A stretch of DNA of 64,000 bases from Phlebiopsis flavidoalba (Eukaryota; Basidiomycota; Agaricomycetes; Polyporales; Phanerochaetaceae). Shown in pieces: positions 42,150-53,195 of this stretch; within the stretch, counting starts at the first letter, position 1; each line of letters begins with the position of its first letter. Both the position numbers and the translations under genes were made by a program. The notes under the pieces were generated by a model. The model did no database searches and was not told where the DNA came from. It saw nothing but the letters and a program-made list of their open reading frames with translations. The DNA lies in contig JAOCPU010000017.1 of NCBI GenBank assembly GCA_035772785.1, positions 310,001 through 374,000 of the forward strand, in the 5' to 3' direction.

Positions 42150-43015
42150 ATGGCTACCAAACGCGGTGAGGCAGCCCCCGAAACCTACGCTTCCTGACCA
42201 ATGCAAGAAAAATGCTGACTCCTACATGTTCGCACCCGTTGTAGGTCAGTAAAACTCCCTCCGAATCTACGCGAGATCACCAAAAATTGGTTCGAAGGTT
42301 ATAGGACTTACCAATAGAATGTGATACACAGGTTGTCGGTTTGGTGGCCTCTGGCCAGAAATACCGCATGACCCTTGGTCTGCCCACCGGTGCCGTCCTT
42401 AACTGCGCCGACAACAGCGGCGTGCCAAGTCCTCTTCGTCATCGAGCCCTTATGGTTACCTGGTGCGCGCGTTTGAACCGTCTTCCCCGCTGCTTGCGCG
42501 GGTGGGGAGGGCATGTGATTCTCCTTGCTCTGTCAAGAAGGGTGTAGCCAGGAGCTCAGGAAGACAGAGTTGGAGTCACCGGGGACTTTATGCATCTTAA
42601 TGGGATTGTGGGAGGGGGACAGGTTCAGAACCCCCCTATGAAGAAATGAGCGGGCACAGGAGGGTGAGGGGGGCGATCATATGACAGAATGCTGATTCCG
42701 TGTTCACAGCCATGCCCGCCGTCGTTGTCCGCCAGCGCAAGGCATGGCGCCGCCGGGACGTGTCTTCCTCTACTTTGAGGTGCGTAGTATACTGAAAACA
42801 AGGGAATCAGAAGACTCAGTCCCTATTCCACCTATAGGACAACGCGCGGTGTTATCGTCAACCCTAAGGTGAGATGAAGGTTCCGCCATCACAGGCCCAG
42901 TAGCGAAGGAATGCGTACGTCACAATACCGCCACAATATTTGGAGCATTCGCTGATCTTGTCACAGGGCGGATCTCTGGCCGCGTATCGCGTCGAACGCT
43001 GGTACCGTCGTATAA
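42150..43015 (+). CDS. RPL23: 60S ribosomal protein L23 (uL14)
   Basis: Exon 1 is very short (MATKRG, 42150-42167), a usual arrangement for ribosomal protein genes. After an intron comes [20 protein letters not shown] with DNSG. Shifted pieces AKSLFVI, GARLNRLPAA and SVKKG follow, then an intron, [17 protein letters not shown] with VFLYFE, an intron, [20 protein letters not shown] (one or two bases off), PVAKEC, and a last intron (about 42915-42966) to [15 protein letters not shown] and TAA at 43015. The order and length (about 140 residues) match eukaryotic uL14, which lies at the subunit interface of the large ribosomal subunit. Four to five 1-nt differences from a clean frame are present. 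Confidence 0.95.
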
Positions 43016-43637
43016 GCGTCTCTATTCTTATTCCGGCTCCCTTCTTTCCTCATGTTTTTGTACTGCATACATATGACTACGACCGCAATGCTCCACCGGG
43101 TTTTCAGTCTAGTGTGCCGGACACGGTCAGTAATCGCACGCCAATCCTTATCCGCTGCATGATCGCGTATGGTGTCTTACTGCATGCATGCAACAGAGCC
43201 TCCGCGAGCCACTGTCCATCGCCTACTCTTAAAATATGTCAATTATAGCAGGGCGATCAATGTTCCTACTCGTAATGTTTTGCACGACTCATCGCGAGTG
43301 CACTTGAGCTTTGGCAAACCCGTGTATTGCTTATGAATGCCTACGCATATGACCGGCACTGACCGCTTTGTACACACACGAGCACTTCGACGAACTCCAG
43401 TCGCAAATCCCATTGAACATCCCATACGACTCGGCAAACGGCTACGCCAGGCTGTGTAACCGAGTAGCTACCTTTTCTACAAGACTTCTTCACTGTAGGT
43501 CAATCACCACTGTTTGTCCATGCATTCATTATTGGTGGCATGTAATTCCGGCGAAGTAACGGATGCTAATCATGATTATTAGTAGAATTGAATTTAACGG
43601 GCGATCAAAAACATGGAAAATCTCAGTCAAAAGAAAG
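43016..43637. other. Convergent 3' spacer
   Basis: This lies between RPL23 (+) and transcription factor copy 1 (-). ORFs are short and unrecognised. Confidence 0.35.
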
Positions 43638-46600
43638 CTACAGCTGGGACATCCCAGCCAGAATGTCCCGCTCATCGTTGACGTCCGTCAAGCTCTCGAT
43701 GTACACGCCCCAATCTGCCCCATCTACACCACAACGTGGCGAAGTGACGGCTACTTGAGATGCTACTATGAAGAACATGTGCGTACTCCAAGTTTACAGT
43801 TTTGGCGCGCTTGAGACCATACATGCAGGACGTCTTCGTCGAATTGTGGTAGTGTGTTGCTGAACTATTCACCTGTGGCAGCTCAATGGGCCATGACAGT
43901 GGATGTCTGGTAGGTTAGGAGCCTTCCGGAGGTCCGGGCTGCACACGAATATTTCATGGTGTGTGTTCTGGCTGTTGAGCTGGCAGGGTTGATGGGTATC
44001 TTGTTCAGGTAGATTGTAAGCTGTGCCTGAGTCTGAAGGACGGAATATCATATGTGATCTCTGGCACGATCCATTTGGTCGAAGATGACGCGTTGGCATT
44101 GCGGTCGACGTACATCGGCGCGGTGAACGCGCTCCAGACGCGTTTTGTGGCACTTGACGATGGACGCGTCGAGTATCTACTATAGCACGCGGTACCAGAC
44201 CATGGGTGGGCGCGTCGCTTGGCCTCGCATTTGGTGGGCCTAGGTTGATCGGTGTCGCCCACATCGCGCATGCGTTTGTTACCCTGTCGAGCATAGGCGG
44301 CAATCCCCAGAAAGGGTACATTGCCAATGGCAGAGATCTCTTTCAGGAGCTCCCTATGTGTTCAATAGCAATTGTCAGAACGATAATCTGGTGGGAAAAG
44401 TAATTCTTACGGACGCTCTGGCTGGTAATGTAGATAACTTAGAAAATGGCAGTATGATGAGCCGCAGGAGGTCACAAGTGCGCAGGACCTCCCGTGGATT
44501 CCAGTGTGTGCTCTCAACATGGACGTGCACTTGAAAATGTCCTCGTAGGTCTCGCCAATTGGTCGATTGACCCAACGCCGGACTGTTTTTTGTTGCCCAT
44601 AGCTTGGTTTAGTGCAACACAATTCCAGCATTGAATAAACGCGCCAAACTGAGAGTCTGCAGCGCGTGAGCCAAGACATACAACCGTACAAGGTGATAAC
44701 GGTACAAAATTCTGATATCGTCGCCGAAGATGCTCCTGTTGCAACTGGCTCTCGAGCATGTGAATACATGCGGCGGCGGCGTTCGTACATATCGTCAACG
44801 AGGGCAGGGCTGTGTTTTCGCGGCGTTGAAAGGCTTGCTGGGTCGGAACGGGTCGGATGAACTGGTGCGCAATAAAAGTTATTGTATGTACTCTAAAGAA
44901 CCACACACACAGCGATTTGGATATGATAGTAGGTTGAGTGCAGGGGCTGTGCTGATTGAAGCATGAATCGCATGTCGGGCATATTTTGGGTCCCATTGTA
45001 CTTCATAAGACTGTTAGACAAGATTGTGAACATCGCAGAGTGCTCATACACTGCAATGAAGTCGGCAAGGAGTTCTTCCAGTTGTTCAAGGACGAATCGA
45101 GCACAGACAATTAGGTCCGACTTGCAATTCCGCGCAGTAATGCCACCATATCGCCTTGGACTTGCTATTTGCATACTAGAGAAGAATTCAGAGTCGGACA
45201 AACTACGGACGGTTTGGGCTCAGATTGTCGTCTTACTACTGTCCTGCGACCAATAACAGTCGGCATAGGATTTGGCTGTACATTCTGATGAGGTATATAA
45301 CGACAGACGACTGAGGAGGTGTCCCCAGGAAGGCTGTTGGAATGCGAGTCTTGAGTCCTCGTGGAGGCGCAATATTCATCGTCACATTTCGATTGGTAGA
45401 GCCAAGTTCGTACTGAGATTCGCATGAGGTGCACTTCTCTCAGAAGGAATTCATAGAACCCACTCTTCGTCCTGTATGGTGCAACACGGTTGGCGCAAGC
45501 ACTGTAAGCTCAGGAGTGCGGTCTTTGGGACAACCATTACCCTATACTCAGCAAAGATTGAGCTCAGGTCTGGGATGCAGAATCGCAGCCTTACCAGAAT
45601 GCGCGTTTGAGCATGAGATGCTCATCTTCCCACCCATTCGGTACCGGCTTGTACGGTTTCCTCCTTTTGTGTGGCGCCGAGGTTTCATCGCAGCACTGCC
45701 CGCACCGACAATACGCCACATTGCAGACGCAGCATATACTGTTGGTGTTAAAAAAGGTTGAAGGGGATGCGACTGTGGGGTTTTTTTTGGTCCGTAAAAA
45801 TAAATGGATGCGGACCAGCTGCAATAGTTGTCAGTCGCATAGATGATTGCTCTATCCCAGATATTGCTTACAATGGGTACCTGCATGTCATAACAGAGTT
45901 GCGTTTCCTGAGACTCGAGGATCTTCCTCGCCCTGTTGTACAACGTCGGAACCAAGGCCAACCAGCAGTAAATACCACAAACCAGTGTTAGAGAGGGCCA
46001 TTCAAGAGCACGCGCTCGTCGCTGGAGTTAGGCGTGAGCCTATTGCACAGACACGAGAAGTACTGTTGAGCCGAAGCTCTCGTCCCTGAAATGTAATCCT
46101 GGAGTTGACGTCCGCGCAGGAAGATGACCCCTGTTCAGTAGACGGCAAATAAATTGCTTCGAGTACATCGAAATAGAGGTGGATGAGCGCGTCGAACAGG
46201 TCGGGCTCCGAAAGTCGTGAGCGGTATAATTGATGTGACGGCAAATTGATCCACTGCGCAAGTATGAGACGCGTGTTTCTACGTAAGTTAGACACAGCTG
46301 CACCGGATTATGCTACGGATGGGATCTGCCGCCATTTTCGCCATACGCGGGTTCAACAATCCACCCACCATCATTTGCGTCGTACGCGGCCGCCTTCATT
46401 TTCCAAGGCCTGCTGCGAAGAGGAAGATGTAGAAACGCGACCTGCCAATGGTGTTTGTGGCCGGTCTTCTTCTTCGAGCATCATGAGAAGATCTCTCTGT
46501 ATCAGTACTTCGTTATCGACCTCGTCTTCACTGCTGTCGCTAGACAGTTTGGTATCTGTGAAATGCAGGCGGCGGAGCAAAGGAAACGCGGCTCGCGCTG

Positions 46601-47200
46601 AGGCTTCCCTGCGGGTGCGAGGAGACACGGTCGGTATAAGGAACTCCTGAAGATGACGAGGGCGAGACAACTCTCTGCGAACAGCCCTTGCTCAGATAGA
46701 ACGCGCGGTCATGGTCTTTGTCTGATTTTTGTAGATAGCTAATGGGGCTCAGCTGAAGTAACAAGCGACAGTGTTAAAACATAGTACCTTGTGAAGTGCC
46801 TCTTGAGTTTTGGGCCAGCGGAGTCTCAAGAAATTGTACATAACTGCTCAGTGGCATTGGATGATAAAGGACCTACGATCTCATCATACAGCTACCACAT
46901 GAAACTTACCTACACTGGATCTACTACCAGGGGGCTTCTCTTGAGTAGAGTTCTAGTAGGCCGCATCTAGGACAGCGGGCGAGGATACTCACCTTGGAGC
47001 GACGTACGTGCACTGCATCACATAGGACTTGTCAGTTAGTACTAGTGCTATGTCGAGAGGGTCATCTTTCACACACCTGCAAGTTTTATAAATTCAGTGA
47101 CGCATGGGTGTATTCTCTCCACTTTCGGATTACTTACTAAGCGTACTGTTCGATGCCAGAGTTGAAGAACGCTGCTTTCAACGGCCGTGTCACGCTAGTA
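43638..47200 (-). CDS. Fungal-specific transcription factor (Zn2Cys6 type), copy 1, heavily interrupted
   Basis: Segments on the minus strand match copy 2 (54.7-58.3 kb) in order. They are MQCTYVAPR (end of a likely zinc cluster, about 47000), SYVQFLETPLAQN (linker, about 46840), SSDSSEDEVDNEVLIQRDLL (about 46550), DEHLMLKRAFWY (about 45615), SKCDDEY (about 45390), PSLTICTNAAAACIHMLESQ and LQ (about 44750), EDIFKCTSMLRA (about 44540), EIS-AIGNVPFLGI-like (about 44330), and WADWGVYIESLTDVNDERD then ILAGMSQL with TAG at 43638. The middle homology (fungal_trans) domain of such activators controls carbon-source or other genes in the nucleus. The zinc cluster itself is only partly visible: a CDTCR-like remnant near 47190 and MQCTYV. 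More shifts than in neighbouring genes leave it open whether this copy is decayed. Confidence 0.68.
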
Positions 47201-48160
47201 CCGACGCGTACCCTTTTTCGCCGTTTACACATATCGCACGCCCTATTCTTCTGTTTTAATCCTCATAATTGTTCTTTGAATGAGTACTCGTAGACCGACT
47301 GGTGTTGTCCCCTCCTGGTGGGGTTCATTTCTAGAGATAGTCGAAGTAGCTGCTCAAGTGCTCTCCGTCGGCACGACGCTCCGTCAAACCGGCATCTGCG
47401 CGATAGCGCGGCACCTGACGTAAGGCATTTTACGTCACAAAGTGAACACCCAACGACAGCCTGTGATTCGACGATTCTAAGTTCAATCGTCGCGTCTTTG
47501 TGTGCTTGATACATCAATATTGATGCCAGTGCCTACGTGGAGCTCTCAGACAGGCATTACATTCGAAATTCTCATAGTTATAAGGTCGGTGCCCACTATG
47601 CTTTATTACACTATCATGTTTTATGCATGGTGACAGGTGTCACATAGCGTGACAATGTCTGATCTAGTGTGTGACCCGCTCTCGTATATCCGTCACGCAA
47701 GCTGTCACGCACGAGATGTATTGAGCAAAGTAATAAGTCATATTGCGTTACTATTGAAGGATACATTGTGCTAAATTGCTCATGTGAGTTAGGCGGAGCG
47801 CACAGCTGCCATAGGTTGCAATTGGTATCAGTGACAAGCTGTGACGCATGGCGCAAGATGGCCTGATGGGCGGTGTTTTTTATGCACTACCGACATTCCT
47901 GGCGCTCTTTTTATAGGGGAGAGGCGGTCTTCTGCGGCTTATGCATTATGCAGTATGGTATTCGATGCATAATTTGGCTGGCACCGACCTCGTGCCCAGC
48001 TTTTCTTATACACTATGAGAATTTATACGTTAAAATTATAATATTCATTATGAGAATTTCGACTGTACAACGGTTTATCAATTGAACTACTGCATGTTCT
48101 GTCTCTCGCGGAAGCGCAAAATTCATTCACACAGGACCCAGCTGAATATTGTCCTAGCTG
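47201..48160. other. Non-coding region with clustered GTGAC/GTCAC motifs
   Basis: No gene is recognised. Between 47630 and 47850 there is a perfect inverted repeat GTGACAGGTGTCAC (47630-47643) and two near-identical 13-mers AAGCTGT(C/G)ACGCA (47699-47711 and 47836-47848), plus further GTGAC/GTCAC words. 48005-48060 is AT-rich with a repeated TATGAGAATTT. Confidence 0.4.
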
Positions 48161-48600
48161 TAAAGGTCTACAGCCGGAGGCAAGCAATATACCAACAATT
48201 TCGTACAAAATCGTAACAATACGGGCAGATCCACGCGAGATGGTGCCGTCCACTCCGAGTTCTCCTCCTACACGCTATCGACCTTCTCAAGAATCCAACG
48301 GGAGGCATACTTCTCGTCGTCGCCAATGTGGACATGAGCTCCACCATCGCGCACGTCCCTGGAGTCCCCAGAAGACTGTGTCTTGTACCATCCTTGATAC
48401 TGGAGGGTATAATTTCAACCTCTCGTACAGAAGTTTGGGCAGCCAATAGGACTCACGTGTATCCGTCCTCGTAGTGATCTGACGGTCCAGACGTAAACGC
48501 TGGGTGGGTTTGAGCACAATCACGTCATCGCCGCTCTCGTTGTTTCTGGCCAGCCTGCAGAGAAGCTTCGGACTTGGGCGTGATAAACCATAGTCTTCTT
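48161..48600 (-). pseudogene. Possible fragment of a cytochrome P450
   Basis: The minus strand carries YERLKLYPPVSRMVQDTVFW at about 48440-48380, resembling the K-helix (E-x-x-R-L-x-P-P-V) and following sheet of fungal P450s, though the first Arg/Glu positions are displaced. Upstream, DDVIVLKPTQRLRLDR could belong to the same fragment. No haem-binding Cys loop is visible downstream. Short, and may be coincidental. Confidence 0.22.
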
Positions 48601-50903
48601 TTCGTCAGAAAATGTCGCGAAGGACCACTGATGTCCACGCAACAGGAACAGAGGGGGAAAAGGAGGGGTTTTATGGCATTGAGCTCAAGAAATTGGTATG
48701 CGAGGAAGCGTACGACGGCGTTCTTGTCCTCTGGTTCTGCCAGTGTAGGGCCTGACGGTGACCTTTCTCGTTGACACCGTTGGAAGATGATGGCGAGACG
48801 ATGCGGCCAGACTGATGCAGAGTTGACACGGTTGGGAGAATGACATAGTCCCGCCGGGAGGGGGCATCGACATGATTGAAGGCCGAGTTAAGCTGATGTG
48901 AGAACTGTGACATAAGGCGGGTTTGGCTTGATGTAGCTGGGGAGGAAGGAGACATAATACTCCTTATATACTGCAACGCCCGTCCAGTAACTGGCGGCAT
49001 TTTTTCAAATGAATATTCTAGATGTTTAGCACCTGTCGAGTACACCGCAATACATGATTTTAGTGTTTAGTACCGGTGGTACGAATGTTTTTTCAAAAAT
49101 GAGATCTAATACCCGAGAAAGCACTAGCTGTGAGACTTGAGCGTCCTAGTGCAAAAATAAGACTGAACTGGACACAAAATCCGCCATCTACACAACGGAG
49201 AAAAATATAGATGGTTAGCGTCCGCAGCTAGCCAACCAAACTGTCGATACATTTCTTGAAAGTCAACAACTTACTGCTAAAAACTTGCAATAATTCAGGT
49301 TGTGAATAGGAACTATGAACTCTCAAGACATTGTTCTCGTATACTGTAACCAAATTCAGCATGCATGGTCTGACGTTATGACAGTACTTTGGAGAAGAAA
49401 TACTCATAGCTGGCACGTTAATCGGCGGATGTTAGCCCCGGTGTGCAGTAAAGTAGGTTCCGTGATTATTCAACCGCCAGACTGCCACTTTTCCGGCATT
49501 GTGAGCTGTAGTACTGGAACCATCAACACGGGTCCGTGTAGGCAGTGTAGATGACTCCACAGATCATTTCATACCCATTCACAGGTTACCGTCCATTATA
49601 GCATATCTGAAAAGCTTACCGGTCACTGCTATGGCTTGAACCTTGAAGATATTTGCCGGTCACTAGCTCCCATTCCTGCGGTACATTCGCGGAGCCGCAT
49701 TACAGAGAAAATATCCAGAATAATGCGAATGCGCTTTGCACGGTCGTTCTGCCTACACACTGCACGGACTTAGAAAGCTTGACGATGAGACCGTCAATAT
49801 ACACGGGCGCAACCTGAGGCTCTGCGATTGCGTGGGCTGGAGGCTGCTAAAAATCGGCAATGAATCATAAATGTTACACGACTCCCGGCGTATGGTAACG
49901 TGCGGGATTTAGAGACACTTCCTCCGCCCGCATCATGCAAATTGCGAGCCATACTGCTGCACCTCCGAGTCGGCGCTCGCCGCGTCTGGTGCTGCCCATG
50001 GCTTGTCGCAAGCCGGCAGGCCACCTTGTACAGAGCAATTCCAAGTCGCATTAGTTGCATCTATTGCGGCAGAACCAGTAGGTCCATATGTCATACCTTG
50101 AATAACAAGGGTTCGTCTACCGTCGGACGCGGGCGAGTGTGGCAATGTTGCGGCCGTTATCGTTAGCAACTATGACTAGTGCCCCTGAGCGTTTCAAAAA
50201 AACGGTCATCGGTGTATGCTCAAGGCTCGACATGTCGACCTCGTCATGCGGCGCGGCCTGATGATGCGTCGATGTTTTCAAGTCCTCATCGTCGTAAGTG
50301 AGCGCAAGCTGTGTGAGCTGTCTTACGTCACAGGTGGGACGTGATGTCACGGATCATTCCGCTCTGATCTGTCCACGTAAGCGCTGCTATAACTGCTGCG
50401 CCACGAAACGGCGCTCGAACTACTACCACCAGCATGATCCTCCTTCGCCAGTGCAAACTATTTTGCTTGATACCAACCTGACATTCACACGCATTCAATT
50501 ATCAAAAGATGCTGCGGTATTGTACTACATATGGGAGGCATATACACTATCATCAGCTCTCATTAAGTACCCAACGTTATTATACCGTCGACGACTTGAA
50601 TCTACACGTCCAGCATTTATTGATGTGTTCACAACAGAGGCCGTCGCATTCTTTCCTCTCTGAGGAGGTATGTCTCGCGCCGTTGGTCCGCACGATCTCG
50701 CCTGGAATCATGTGAATTAAGTGTACTGGACGTCATCGACAGCTCGCCATCGCCAGCCAGCCTCCTCAGAGGCTGACGGGCGATCACGTTCAAATAGCCC
50801 CATTTTCGATAACCTGACCCTTCTCGTCCTTTTTCCTTTTTCTCTTCGCCCTCCCTTGCTCTTGGTTCCACTTTTTTTCTCTCACTCTTCTTTTCTCAAC
50901 ACT
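48601..50903. other. Unresolved region upstream of the kinase gene
   Basis: Two minus-strand stretches look mildly protein-like: 49045-48671 (Ser-rich, with VDAPSRRDYVILPTVSTLHQ) and 50350-49930 (TPMTVFLKRSGALVIVANDN and YGPTGSAAIDATNATWNCSV). Neither matches a family I know. 50820-50903 is a strongly pyrimidine-rich leader (CTTTTTTTCTCTCACTCTTC) for the kinase transcript. Confidence 0.3.
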
Positions 50904-53195
50904 ATGGGTTTTTTTGGGTCGCCTCAAGCTGCTTGGTCCTAAACGGGAGCTTCATTCCATCACGAACGAAGAGGTATGTGCCCCAATCTACTTAGTCGCC
51001 CGTACAATAGTATGAATTAGCACCCCTAGACTGTCATCGATACTTCTCACGAGGAGGAGTTGGCTGCTTCAACAACCAGGACTGTGCGTTGCTCCGATTC
51101 GTCACCAGTGTACCCCCAGCTAATTTATCCAGTCTCACTCCGCTCCTTCTGCTGAGCACGCACTCCCTAGTTTTGCTTTGGGACGCTGCACACAGCCCCC
51201 GAGGTTCTGTCCATAAAAACCTCTCTCCTTCGTGATCCCACATCCGCCCACGCGCCGTCAGCGACATCCTCCACCATCGTCGCACCGTCAGCCGCCAGCT
51301 CTCCAGCTGTGACTGTGCCCGTCAAGCTGTGTGCAGAAGACTTCAAACCTATTCGCCGCATCGGAGGAGGTGGATGTGGCACCGTCTACCTTGTCAAGCA
51401 CACCGGCACCGGTAAAGAGTTTGCCATGAAAGTCATTGACAAGCGCTTTGCGCGTGAAGAAAACAGGTCCTCAGGGAGCAATCTGTCTTTGAGGGATATT
51501 GCCACTCGAGGGACTCCCGGCATCATGGGGTTCATGGGCAGCTTTCACAACACGCGCTACTACTTCCTTCTCACGGTAAAACCGTGTTATGTTGGGTGTC
51601 TGTGCCGCTGATGTAGCCGTGCGTAGGAATACTATCGCAAGGTGATCTGGACGGTATGGTCCACCGGTGGGGGACGTGTGCCTCTCCCCCTCACCAAGTT
51701 CTACGCTGCCTCGCTTGTGAGTTACTACCTAGAGCTCTCGTCCTCCTTGACCTGCGGCTGGACACCTATGATCCAAGCTCTACTCCATGCAGTTCCATTC
51801 ATGACATGGGATATGTACACCGCGACATGAAGCCGGAAAACGCCCTCCTCTCCTCTACCGGCCGTATCGCTATCAACCGACTTTGGGTTTACAAAGTCCA
51901 TCGCCGTCTCCTCGCAAGCCTCTGCTCCTGGTGAGCGTGCGCGCGAGCTCCTCACTTCCTTCTGCGGCACGTTGCCGTACATGTCTCCCGATCAATTTTC
52001 GGGCGATGGATATGGGTTCACGACCGACGTCTGGTCGTTCGCCGTCATTGTTTTTAAGATGTTGACGGGCAGGGTACGTCAGCCTCAGTCGCTCATTATC
52101 TGCCCCGTCTGACAGTGTTTTCGCAGACGCCCTGGCCGGATAATATTGATGATATCGCTGTCGTTATTCGATGCCTGCTGTCTTCTTTTGACCAATGGCT
52201 AGGCGATGACTACATGGATGAGGAGTCGCAATCGTTGCTCAAGGCGGTGAGTACACCTAATCCTATCTCGTTTCACTCTCAAAAACATGTTCACAGATAT
52301 TCGTGGTCGATGCCTCTTCCCGACCCACCCCGAAGGAGTTGATGAACCACCCTTGGTTTGGAGAGATGTAAGTGCTTCGTATCTATCATTAGTATATTGG
52401 CCACTCACTCCTCCTTTTCAGTGACTGGGGAGGCCATCGCTTCCGGCACGGCCTCCATCCCAGACGTTGGTAACCCGCCCACAGAACACGTCCCTAGTTG
52501 CAGGACCGACGGTTTCGGCTGCTTCAGTGCGGGGGCTCTGTACTCTGAAGATCCCCACCCCGAGTTCTTCTACGCGTCGCCTGCTCTGGCTGCTAAGGAA
52601 CGCGACAGTGAAGACACCGTTATCGCTCCCCACCACCCTTCCAAGGGCGATGAACCCTTCTGCCCTCCTGGACTTGACGAACCCTTCTGTCCCCCTGTGT
52701 TCGACGAACCCTTCTGCCCTCCCGAGGTCGACGAACCCTTCTGTCCTCCTGTGTTCGACGACCCTTCTGCCCTCCTGGAGTTGACGAACCTTTCTGCCCT
52801 CCCGAGGTCGACGAACCCTTCTGCCCTCCTGTGTTCGACGAGCCTTTCTGCCCTCCTGGAGTTGACGAGCCCTTCTGCCCTCCTGGAGTTGACGAACCCT
52901 TCTCCCCTCCCCTGGTGAACAAGATGGCTGCTCCAGTGTTGTTTGACATGTCCTGTGTCACAACCACTGTCACTTTCACGGTTGAGGATAACTCAGAGGG
53001 CGAGGTCGTCCCTGGCATCTCGGCGAACATTACGGTCATGGTTCAAGAGAAGGTTTGTACCACTACTATGTCTTTCTCTACTTCCTGACTCATCCTTGCT
53101 TTCAGCCCGCTGATCTTTGCACTCGCCTCAAGAGCTGGTTTGGCAATGTCGTCTCTAGTATTGCCCGGCTCTGCTCTCGTCTTTCGTTACTCTAA
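50904..53195 (+). CDS. Serine/threonine protein kinase with repeat-rich C-terminal tail
   Basis: The start at 50904 encodes MGFFGS then, one base shifted, RLKLLGPKRELHSITNEE, an intron (about 50974-51029) and a disordered linker. The kinase domain begins CAEDFKPIRRIGGGGCGTVY (Gly loop) and EFAMKVIDK (catalytic Lys). It continues GIMGFMGSFHNTRYYFLLT, EYY..GDLDGMVHRWG, HDMGYVHRDMKPENALLS (HRD loop), a DFG motif visible as ITDFGFTKS after removing one A near 51883, and FCGTLPYMSPDQFSGDGYGF with TTDVWSFAVIVFKMLTGRTP. It ends RPTPKELMNHPWF (about 52365). The usual APE is SPD here. The C-terminal extension carries ten DEPFCPPxx repeats (52649-52917), then VLFDMSCVTTTVTFTVED, an intron, and LCTRLKSWFGNVVSSIARL with TAA at 53195. 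AGC/CAMK-like by HRDMKPEN, but not assignable to a named subfamily; Agaricomycetes carry expanded orphan kinases of this sort. A regulatory role of the tail is inference. Confidence 0.85.
52649..52917 (+). repeat. 27-bp coding minisatellite (DEPFCPPxx), ten units
   Basis: Units start at 52649, 52676, 52703, 52730, 52757, 52783, 52810, 52837, 52864 and 52891. Nine are 27 bp and encode Asp-Glu-Pro-Phe-Cys-Pro-Pro plus two variable residues (GL, VF, EV, GV, LV). Unit 5 (52757-52782) is 26 bp because one A is missing from GACGAACCC, shifting the downstream frame. Variable residues alternate in a higher-order pattern (VF/EV/VF...), consistent with duplication of blocks. The tenth unit has Ser instead of Cys. 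Confidence 0.93.

Noticed and set aside
52649..52917. CRISPR-like regular repeats
   Set aside because: Units are contiguous 27-bp coding repeats without unique spacers, in a eukaryotic gene.
52620..53039. Minus-strand ORF with GGQKGSSTP repeats
   Set aside because: Antisense shadow of the DEPFCPP array in the kinase gene.
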